This document shows positions 58,190 through 64,000 of a DNA stretch of 64,000 nucleotides, one piece after another. Each line of letters opens with the position of its first letter. The stretch's first letter is position 1. The notes under the pieces were generated by a model. That model was given only the letters and a program-made list of their open reading frames with translations. It was not told where the DNA came from and did not search any database. The position numbers were made by a program, and so were the translations under genes. The stretch comes from Sphingomonas naphthae (lineage in GTDB: Bacteria; Pseudomonadota; Alphaproteobacteria; Sphingomonadales; Sphingomonadaceae), in NCBI RefSeq assembly GCF_028607085.1, contig NZ_CP117411.1, positions 3,362,501-3,426,500 of the forward strand, read 5' to 3'.

Positions 58190-58507
58190 TCAATCCTCGG
58201 GGGCGATCGTCACCTTCAGGCCGTCCAGCGCCTCACCGAAGATCAGCTGGCAGGACAGGCGCGAAAATTCGGTGCGATGGTCCGAGCTGTCGAGCAGATC
58301 GTCCTCGTCGGCGCTCATCGCCGGCAGCTTGTCGGCGAAATCGGGATCGACCGTGACGTGACAGGTCGCGCAGGAACAGCAGCCGCCGCACAACGCCAGC
58401 AGTTCGTCGACGCCGCCATCACGGATCACTTCCATCACCGACAGGCCGTTCTCGCCATCGAGTTCCTTCTCCTCGCCTTCGCGAGTGACGACGATCAGCT
58501 TCGGCAT
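58190..58507 (-). CDS. [2Fe-2S] ferredoxin (adrenodoxin/putidaredoxin type)
   Basis: A 105-residue electron carrier. The cluster ligands are Cys40, Cys46, Cys49 and Cys86 in [12 protein letters not shown] and LSCQL; extra cysteines at 43 and 44 lie inside the first loop. The length and the vertebrate-type spacing fit adrenodoxin-like ferredoxins that serve cytochrome P450 or Fe-S assembly. GGAGGGG precedes the ATG at 58507. The partner is unknown. Confidence 0.93.
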   Translation of the reverse strand: MPKLIVVTREGEEKELDGENGLSVMEVIRDGGVDELLALCGGCCSCATCHVTVDPDFADKLPAMSADEDDLLDSSDHRTEFSRLSCQLIFGEALDGLKVTIAPED

Positions 58508-58589
58508 TAGGTAACCCCTCCAAATTCCATCCGGTTGGCGCATCGTATGTCGCGGCCCGGTTGGCGAGACAAGGGCGGAGGATGCGGCC

Positions 58590-59216
58590 ATGGGCCTGAG
58601 TGCGGCGCAGTTGCGCGAAAGCCTCGATGCGCTGGCGGCGGCCGAGCCGGTGTTCGCCGCCGCGATCGGCCGGATCGGCTACCCCGAGCCGCGCATCCGC
58701 GAACGCGGGTTCGAGACGTTGCTGCGCACCATCGTCGGCCAGCAGGTGAGCGTGCATGCCGCCAGCGCGGTCTATCGCCGGATGGAGGAGGCGCTGGGCG
58801 CGCCGATCGCCCCCGCCGCGATCCTCGCCGCCAGCGACGAGGGGCTGCGCGCCTGCGGTCTCTCGCGCCAGAAGGCCGGCTATGCCCGCAGCCTCGCCGC
58901 GCTGGTGGCGTCGGGCGAGCTGGATCTGATGGCGCTGCCCGAGGATGACGAGGCGGCGATCGCCGAGCTGGTCAGGATCAAGGGCATCGGCCGCTGGTCG
59001 GCGGAAATCTATCTGCTGTTCGCCGAGGGCCGCGCCGACATCTGGCCGGCGGGCGATCTGGCGGTGCAGATCGAGGTCGGCCGCCTGCTCGGCCTGCCCG
59101 AACGGCCCAGCGAGAAAGCGGTGCGCGCGCTGGCCGAGGCGTGGCGGCCGCATCGCGGGGCGGCGGCGATCTTCACCTGGCACCATTATAACAGCGACAT
59201 GGGGATGCCGGTCTAA
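58590..59216 (+). CDS. DNA-3-methyladenine glycosylase II (AlkA-like)
   Basis: A 208-residue HhH-GPD glycosylase that removes alkylated bases. The helix-hairpin-helix lies at about 128-145 ([17 protein letters not shown]), and D156 in IWPAGD is the catalytic aspartate. It lacks the N-terminal extension of E. coli AlkA, as in many short bacterial homologs. GGAGG precedes the ATG. It is divergent from the ferredoxin gene. Confidence 0.92.
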   Translation: MGLSAAQLRESLDALAAAEPVFAAAIGRIGYPEPRIRERGFETLLRTIVGQQVSVHAASAVYRRMEEALGAPIAPAAILAASDEGLRACGLSRQKAGYARSLAALVASGELDLMALPEDDEAAIAELVRIKGIGRWSAEIYLLFAEGRADIWPAGDLAVQIEVGRLLGLPERPSEKAVRALAEAWRPHRGAAAIFTWHHYNSDMGMPV

Positions 59217-59226
59217 GCCTGAGGGC

Positions 59227-59799
59227 TCAGCGCGGGATGATGATCTCCACCCGGCGGTTCTTCGCCCGGCCGGCCGGATCGTCGCTGCCGTCCGCTTTGG
59301 TGTTGGGCGCCAGGGGGGCGCTCTTGCCCTTGCCGGAGACGAGGAACTGGCGCTGGCGGACGCCGACCTGGCCCTTCATCCATTGCGCCACCGCCTGCGC
59401 CCGCCGTTCGGAGAGGGGCTGGTTGTAGCTGTCGCTGCCCTTGCCGTCGGTATGGCCGATGATCGTGACCGGGCCGGGCGCGCCGCGCCGGATCGCATCG
59501 GCCGCCTTGCCGAGATTTTCCGCCGCATCCGGGCCCAATTCCGCACTGTCGAAGGCGAACAAGGTATCGGTCGGCAGATCGACGATCGTCGCGGTGTCGG
59601 TGATGCGCACGTTCAGCCCGCTGACGTCGGCGGTGAGCGGGCTGACGGCGGCGGTGAGGCCCGCGCCGGAGGGCGGGGCGGGCGGTGGGGCGGCGGGCGT
59701 GGCCGCCGGCTCGACCGGGGCTTGCGGGGCCGGCTGGGGCGCCGGGTCCGAACAGCCGGCCAGCGCCGCCAGCGCGGCTGTCGCGGCGAGGCGCCTCAC
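59227..59799 (-). CDS. OmpA-family lipoprotein
   Basis: A 190-residue lipoprotein. A lipobox LAG-Cys16, a proline/alanine linker (17-50), a segment GLNVRITDTATIV at 61-73 shared with the preceding gene, then an OmpA C-like peptidoglycan-binding domain (about 80-190) with LFAFDSAEL, IIGHTDGKGSDSYNQPLSERRA and NRRVEI. It anchors the envelope to peptidoglycan. The start is a GTG at 59799 overlapping the upstream stop (GTGA). Confidence 0.88.
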   Translation of the reverse strand: MRRLAATAALAALAGCSDPAPQPAPQAPVEPAATPAAPPPAPPSGAGLTAAVSPLTADVSGLNVRITDTATIVDLPTDTLFAFDSAELGPDAAENLGKAADAIRRGAPGPVTIIGHTDGKGSDSYNQPLSERRAQAVAQWMKGQVGVRQRQFLVSGKGKSAPLAPNTKADGSDDPAGRAKNRRVEIIIPR

Positions 59800-60344
59800 C
59801 GGGTCACGGGCACGCCATCGAACGGCGCGGCCTCGGGCAGGTTGAGCGACACCGTCTTGCTGGTGGCGGGCGGCGCGGGGAATTTGAACCACACGATCGT
59901 CGGCGTGTCGGTGATGCGGATGGTGAGGCCGTCGCCACCCGTGGCGAGCGGGGCGGCCAGCCATTTGCCGCCATTGTCCTTCAACACGCTGATGCGCTGG
60001 GCGGTCGCGTCATCGACCAGGCTCACTTCGTCCAGTTTCATATATTGCGTGTGGAGACCGGACGCGCCCTGATAGGTGAGCTGCACGGTCATCACGTCGC
60101 CGGTGACCGCCACCTTGTTGAGCGTGACGGTCGAGCCGTCGGGGCCGGGCTGGGTCTGGATCGCGGCCTGCGCGATGGCGGGCGCGGGCGCCGGGGCGGG
60201 CGTCACTTCCTCGCGGGTGACGGTGCCGGTGGGCGCGTCGGCGCTGTTGGCGGGCACCGCATCCTGCGGGGCGGGATTGCAGGCGGCGAGCAGGCCCAGC
60301 GCGGCCACGGCCACCAACGGCCTCAGCGATTGCACGTTCGACAT
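59796..60344 (-). CDS. Lipoprotein of unknown function
   Basis: A 182-residue lipoprotein. The signal peptide ends in LLAA-Cys22. Then come a Pro/Ala linker (about 45-60) and a strand-rich region with TVTLNKVAVTGDVMTVQLTYQG (about 72-93). The GLTIRITDTPTIV segment (139-151) is nearly the same as one in the next gene's OmpA-like product. GGGAG precedes the ATG at 60344. The two genes form an operon and the proteins may act together at the outer membrane. Confidence 0.78.
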   Translation of the reverse strand: MSNVQSLRPLVAVAALGLLAACNPAPQDAVPANSADAPTGTVTREEVTPAPAPAPAIAQAAIQTQPGPDGSTVTLNKVAVTGDVMTVQLTYQGASGLHTQYMKLDEVSLVDDATAQRISVLKDNGGKWLAAPLATGGDGLTIRITDTPTIVWFKFPAPPATSKTVSLNLPEAAPFDGVPVTR

Positions 60345-60399
60345 CCGTATCTCCCGTCCTCGTTTCGGGGACATACGCCTGCCGCGCCCGTGCGTTCCG

Positions 60400-61062
60400 T
60401 CAGGCGCGCGCGCCGAACAGAGCGGTGCCGATCCGCACATGCGTCGCGCCGATGGTGATGGCGGTCGGGAAATCGGCCGACATGCCCATGCTGAGGCCGG
60501 GCAGATCGTGCCGCGCGGCGAGCTTGGCGAGCAGCGCGAAATATGGCGCGGGCTCGATATCGGCGGGCGGCACCGCCATCAGGCCGATCACGGGGAGGCC
60601 GGCGGCGCGTGCCGCTTCGATCAGCGAAGGCAGATCGGCGAGGGCGCAGCCGCCCTTCTGGGGCTCCTCGCCGATATTCACCTGCAGGAAGCAATCGGGG
60701 CGGCGGCCGCCCTTGGCCATGGCCTTGCCCAGCGCCTCGACCAGCGAAGGGCGATCGACCGAATGGATCACGTCGAACAGCGCCACCGCCTCCTCGGCCT
60801 TGTTCGACTGGAGCTGACCGACGCAATGGAGGCGGATGTCGGGATGCGCCGCGACCAGAGCGGGCCATTTGCCCTCGGCCTCCTGCACGCGATTCTCGCC
60901 GAAATCGCGCTGGCCGGCGGCGATCAGCGGGGCGATCTCCTCTGCGGTACGCGTCTTGGAAATGGCGATCAGGGTGACGGCGGCGGGATCGCGGCCGGCG
61001 ATCTTCGCGGCCGCGGCGATCTGGGCGCGGGTCTCGTCGAGCGGGGGATAGGGTGTCGGCAT
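60400..61062 (-). CDS. YggS family pyridoxal-phosphate homeostasis protein
   Basis: A 220-residue fold-type III PLP protein related to human PROSC. K36 in LIAISKTRTAEEI binds PLP; FGENRVQEA (about 54-62), LHCVGQLQSNKA (about 78-89), LMAVPP (about 160-165) and MGMSADFPTAI (about 192-202) are the family blocks. It helps control free PLP and amino-acid balance rather than catalysing a known reaction. It precedes the lipoprotein pair, with a 55-nt gap. Confidence 0.93.
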   Translation of the reverse strand: MPTPYPPLDETRAQIAAAAKIAGRDPAAVTLIAISKTRTAEEIAPLIAAGQRDFGENRVQEAEGKWPALVAAHPDIRLHCVGQLQSNKAEEAVALFDVIHSVDRPSLVEALGKAMAKGGRRPDCFLQVNIGEEPQKGGCALADLPSLIEAARAAGLPVIGLMAVPPADIEPAPYFALLAKLAARHDLPGLSMGMSADFPTAITIGATHVRIGTALFGARA

Positions 61063-61086
61063 GGCGCGCTGCTATAGGCGAGGCCG

Positions 61087-61623
61087 ATGCCCCGCCGCCA
61101 CCCCGCGCTGCCCGCCTGCTGGCTGATGACCGACGAACGGCAAGGCGAGGCTTTGTGGGTGGCGCTCCGGCGGCTGCCGAAGGGGAGCGGGGTGGTGTTT
61201 CGCCATTACTCCCTGCCCCCGGCCGAGCGGCGGGCGTTGTTCGATCGGGTCAGGCGGATCGCGCGGGCGCGGCGGCTGGTGCTGGTGCTGGCCGGCCCGC
61301 CCCGGCTGGCGCGGGGCTGGCGGGCGGATGGGGCGCATGGCCGGTCGCCGCATCGGTCGCCGGGGTTGTTACGGACCGCGCCGGTGCATGATCGGCGGGA
61401 GCTGGTGGTGGCTGGCGGGGCCGATCTCCTGTTCGTGTCGCCGGTGTTCGCCACCCGATCGCACCTCGGCGCGCGGGGACTGGGGCGGATCGGATTTCAC
61501 GCGCTGGCACGGCGGACTCGCCAGCCGGTCGCGGCCCTTGGCGGGATGACGGCGAGGCGCGCCCGGTCGCTCGGTGGCGTCCGCTGGGCCGCGATCGATG
61601 CCTGGTCGTCATCGCGAGCGTAG
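61087..61623 (+). CDS. ThiE/TenI-like thiamine phosphate synthase
   Basis: A 178-residue TIM-barrel-like protein. ACWLMTDERQG (about 10-20) is the start of ThiE-like proteins, GVVFRHYSLPPAER follows, and LLFVSPVFATRSHLGARGLGRIGF (about 113-136) is the phosphate-binding region with the SPVFxTxSHxG pattern. The C-terminus ends within a palindromic repeat: the final codons and stop (DAWSSSRA) are part of a GTCGTCATCGCGAGCG element, so the original end may have been altered. It is divergent from the yggS gene. Confidence 0.8.
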   Translation: MPRRHPALPACWLMTDERQGEALWVALRRLPKGSGVVFRHYSLPPAERRALFDRVRRIARARRLVLVLAGPPRLARGWRADGAHGRSPHRSPGLLRTAPVHDRRELVVAGGADLLFVSPVFATRSHLGARGLGRIGFHALARRTRQPVAALGGMTARRARSLGGVRWAAIDAWSSSRA

Positions 61624-61675
61624 CGTGGCGATCCAGGCTCCGCCGCTGGATTGCTTCGCTTCGATCGCAATGACG
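61606..61675. repeat. GTCATCGCGAGCG-type inverted repeat
   Basis: The left end (GTCGTCATCGCGAGCG) pairs imperfectly with the right end (CGATCGCAATGACGAA), and an inner pair is GGCGATCCAG/CTGGAT. It overlaps the end of the ThiE-like gene and reaches the end of the histidine-kinase gene. A related fragment lies near 39010. Confidence 0.75.
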
Positions 61676-61682
61676 AAGAAGC

Positions 61683-63947
61683 TCAGCCCGCCGCGCTGCT
61701 GAGGAGCGCGCGCAATTGCGCGGGTTTGACCGGCTTGGTCAGCACGAAGAAGCCCGCCCGCTCCAGTTCCTCGCGCAATTCGGGGGTGCGGTCGGCGGTG
61801 ATGATGACGGCGGGGATGTCCTGCCCCAGATCCGCGCGAATCTCGCGCACCACGGCGTCGCCGGTCGCGCCCTCGTCGAGGTGATAGTCGGCCAGCAGCA
61901 GCCGGGGGGCGCAGCCGGCGGCGAGCCGCTCGCGCGCTTCCTCCAGCCCGGTCGCGGTGCCGACCTTGCAGTTCCAGCCGGTCAGCATCGCCGTCATGCC
62001 GCTCAGGATGCTGTGTTCGTTGTCGACGATCAGGATCGGCAGGCCGTCGAGCTGGCCGCCGCTGTTGGCGGCGGGCAGGCGCGGCGTGCTGGCGGCGGGA
62101 CGGCCGAGGGGCACGGTGATGCTGAAGGTCGATCCCTCCCCCACCGCCGATTCCAGCCCGATCCGGTGCCCCAGCATCGTGGCGGCGCGCTGGACGATGG
62201 CGAGGCCGAGCCCCATGCCGCGCTCGCGCTTGGAGGCGGGGGCCAGGCGGCGGAACTCCTCGAAGATGGTGGCGTGATGCTCGGGCGGGATGCCGGGGCC
62301 TGTGTCGCGCACCTCGATCCGCAACTGGTCGCCCACCTCGACGCAGCGGACGGAGACCTCGCCCTCCTCGGTATAGCGCAGCGCATTTGAGATGAAATTC
62401 TGGAGGATGCGGCGGACGACCCTTTGGTCGGATCGGATCCATCGATCACTCTCGCGCAATTTGAGGCGGATGCCGCTTTCGCGCGCCATGGGGCCGAATT
62501 CGGCGCGCATCGAGGCGAGCAGGCCATCGAGCGGGAAATCGCCGATCTCGGGGGTGACCGCCCCGGCGTCGAGCTTGGAGATTTCGAGCAAAGCCTCCAG
62601 CAGATCCTCGACCGAATCGAGCGCCGATCCGGTCTGCCGCACCAGCGCGCGCGTCGCCTGCGCCAGCCGCCGGTCGCCCAAGGCCGACACGAACAGCCGC
62701 GCGGCGTTGAGCGGCTGGAGCAGATCGTGGCTGGCGGCCGCCAGGAAGCGCGTCTTGGAGAGATTGGCCTGTTCGGCCGCCGTCATCGCGCCGCGCATCG
62801 CATCCTCGGCGGCCAGGCGCTCGGCCACCTCCTGCTGGAGCCGCGTGTTGACCGCCGCGATATCGGCGGTGCGCATCTCGACCCGCCGCTCCAGCGTCTC
62901 GTTGGATTCGCGAAGGGACCGCGCGGCGGCGAGGCGTTCGGTGATATCCTCGAAGCTCATCACCATGCCGCCACCCGGCATGGCCGATCGCCGCACCTCG
63001 ATCACCCTGCCATCGGCATGGCGGCATTTGGCGACGACCGGCTTCATCCCCTCGGGCAGCCACGCCAGACTGCGCCGCGCCGGGGCATCGACCACCTCGA
63101 CCGCTTTGGCGAGCCCGGCATGATCGACGATCCCGGCGATGCCGTCGATCGGCAGCCCGATGGTGGGCAGCAGCGCGTCGTTCCACGCGATCAGGCGGCG
63201 ATCCCTGTCGTAGACGCACACCCCCAGCCAGATGGCGTCGAGCGTCGCCTGAAGCACCGCGCTCTTTTCGGCGAGCGAGCGGGCCTGCGCGCGGGCGTCC
63301 TCGGCCTTGGCCTCGGTGATGTCTGTATAGACGCCGACGATGCCGCCGTCGGACGTGCGCAATTCGTTGATCTGCACCCAGCGGCCGTCGGCCAGCGCAT
63401 GGACGTGGCCTCCCTCGGCGACCAGATGCTGCGCCAGCCGCTCGGATACCCAGCGATCGGGGGCGACGAGCTGGCCCAGCATCGATCCCTCGTCGCGCAC
63501 CATCGCGGCGATCTCGTCGAAGCGCATCCCCGGCACGATGCGGTCGGCGATGTGCGGCCACAGGCCCAGATAGGTCTGGTTGAACAGGATCAGCCGGTCC
63601 TCGGCATCGAAGAGGGCGAAACCCTCGTTGATGCTCTCGATCGCGTCGCGCAGCCGGCGTTCGGCCGCATCGGCGCTGTCGCGCGCGTGGACCAGCGCGG
63701 CATTGCTCTGCGCCAGCTCGGTCAGCGCCTGTTCAAGATCGCCGGTGCGGTCGCGCACCTTGGCTTCCAGCGTGATCGCCGTCTCGAACAGCGAGAAGGC
63801 ATTGCCCTGAAGATCGGTCGATCGCTCGACCCGGTCCATCAGCGCGGCATTGATGCGGCGCAATTTCTCATTCTCGCGCGTCAGTTCGGCGAGGCGGGCG
63901 GCATCGGCCGAAATCGGGGCCGGAGGCGAGGGCGCCCGTGCCGCCAT
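61683..63947 (-). CDS. PAS-domain hybrid histidine kinase/response regulator
   Basis: A 754-residue sensor. An N-terminal coiled-coil (about 15-100), PAS domain one (about 100-212), PAS domain two (about 230-338) and a second coiled-coil lead to the dimerisation domain with H407 (AASHDLLQPLNAARL), the HATPase with NALRYTEEGE, DTGPGIPPE, GMGLGLAIV, and a C-terminal receiver with D687 (LLADYHLDEG) and K738. The SHDLLQPL type occurs in NahK/ErcS-like kinases that control quinoprotein expression, surface behaviour or virulence. There is no membrane segment, so it is a cytoplasmic sensor. The start overlaps the stop of an upstream gene by one base. Confidence 0.93.
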   Translation of the reverse strand: MAARAPSPPAPISADAARLAELTRENEKLRRINAALMDRVERSTDLQGNAFSLFETAITLEAKVRDRTGDLEQALTELAQSNAALVHARDSADAAERRLRDAIESINEGFALFDAEDRLILFNQTYLGLWPHIADRIVPGMRFDEIAAMVRDEGSMLGQLVAPDRWVSERLAQHLVAEGGHVHALADGRWVQINELRTSDGGIVGVYTDITEAKAEDARAQARSLAEKSAVLQATLDAIWLGVCVYDRDRRLIAWNDALLPTIGLPIDGIAGIVDHAGLAKAVEVVDAPARRSLAWLPEGMKPVVAKCRHADGRVIEVRRSAMPGGGMVMSFEDITERLAAARSLRESNETLERRVEMRTADIAAVNTRLQQEVAERLAAEDAMRGAMTAAEQANLSKTRFLAAASHDLLQPLNAARLFVSALGDRRLAQATRALVRQTGSALDSVEDLLEALLEISKLDAGAVTPEIGDFPLDGLLASMRAEFGPMARESGIRLKLRESDRWIRSDQRVVRRILQNFISNALRYTEEGEVSVRCVEVGDQLRIEVRDTGPGIPPEHHATIFEEFRRLAPASKRERGMGLGLAIVQRAATMLGHRIGLESAVGEGSTFSITVPLGRPAASTPRLPAANSGGQLDGLPILIVDNEHSILSGMTAMLTGWNCKVGTATGLEEARERLAAGCAPRLLLADYHLDEGATGDAVVREIRADLGQDIPAVIITADRTPELREELERAGFFVLTKPVKPAQLRALLSSAAG

Positions 63948-64000
63948 CAGCGCCCGATCGCCAGCCCGGAGAAGGTCTGGTTCACATGCAGCGCGTGGAA
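63947..64000 (-). CDS. C-terminal end of an upstream gene (partial)
   Basis: Only the last 17 codons are in the window: FHALHVNQTFSGLAIGR followed by TGA. The stop overlaps the kinase start (TGATG), so the two are translationally coupled. A FIST-domain sensor protein often precedes such hybrid kinases and would fit, but 17 residues are too few to assign. Confidence 0.6.
   Translation of the reverse strand, partial: FHALHVNQTFSGLAIGR

Overview
The window is a gene-dense, GC-rich chromosomal segment of an alphaproteobacterium, most likely a member of the Sphingomonadales (Sphingomonas or a close relative). Support for this: the gene orders rpmF-plsX-fabH-ihfA-merR and DUF3576-leuS-lptE-holA, small alphaproteobacterial families (DUF4167, DUF1674, DUF177, DUF3576, ubiquinol-cytochrome c chaperone), a carotenoid hydroxylase, and an ornithine decarboxylase next to a deoxyhypusine-synthase-like gene. 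That last pair fits the sym-homospermidine typical of Sphingomonas. The placement is inferred from gene content, not from a database search. I saw no rRNA, tRNA, CRISPR array, integrase, transposase or prophage module.

Layout. 1-2.4 kb: CBS-domain protein, small membrane protein, acyl-CoA thioesterase, DUF4167 protein. 2.6-6.6 kb: leftward translation block hisS-prfA-hypothetical-prmC, with two copies of a palindromic repeat between hisS and prfA. 6.7-10 kb: ppa, DUF177, cytochrome bc1 chaperone, bamE, hydrolase. 9.9-13 kb: leftward lipid and nucleoid operon rpmF-plsX-fabH-ihfA-merR-hydrolase. 13-20 kb: MAPEG protein, metallo-hydrolase, fused PabB-PabC, aspartate aminotransferase, xth with glutamine cyclotransferase, argB. 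20-26 kb: rsmB, htpX, an SDH assembly factor, then sucC, etfB and etfA. 26-33.5 kb: crtZ, aldo/keto reductase, the DUF3576-leuS-lptE-holA operon, a beta-barrel protein. 33.6-37.3 kb: PLP dehydratase and the polyamine pair. 37.4-39.5 kb: SH3 protein, hydroxyacid dehydrogenase, glycine-zipper protein. 39.5-47.3 kb: accessory-looking block with an AT-rich orphan gene and a surface-glycan gene set (three large GT-C-like membrane proteins, GtrA, a GT2 transferase, a methyltransferase). 47.5-52.6 kb: lolA and ftsK, with a signal-peptidase-like gene lying between the true ftsK 3' end and a diverged second copy of that 3' end, and a membrane DUF1493 gene on the other side. 52.7-57.3 kb: rpe-heparinase-purH operon and a queuosine precursor transporter. 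57.5-64 kb: secreted protein, ferredoxin, AlkA-type glycosylase, two-lipoprotein operon behind a YggS gene, ThiE-like protein, hybrid histidine kinase, and the last 17 codons of another gene.

How they work together. Most of the window is housekeeping: translation (hisS, prfA, prmC, leuS, rpmF, rsmB), envelope building (plsX, fabH, bamE, lptE, lolA), central metabolism and electron transfer (sucC, etfAB, DUF1674, bc1 chaperone), and replication, repair and chromosome segregation (holA, xth, alkA-like, ftsK). Genes within operons often overlap by 1-4 nt (ATGA, GTGA or TGATG junctions), which suggests translational coupling. Many 3' ends, especially convergent ones, carry intergenic palindromes of several families. 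The regions most worth a second look are the polyamine pair, the ftsK-tail duplication around the S26 peptidase gene, the glycan gene set with its AT-rich neighbour, and a hydroxyacid dehydrogenase that lacks its usual catalytic glutamate.
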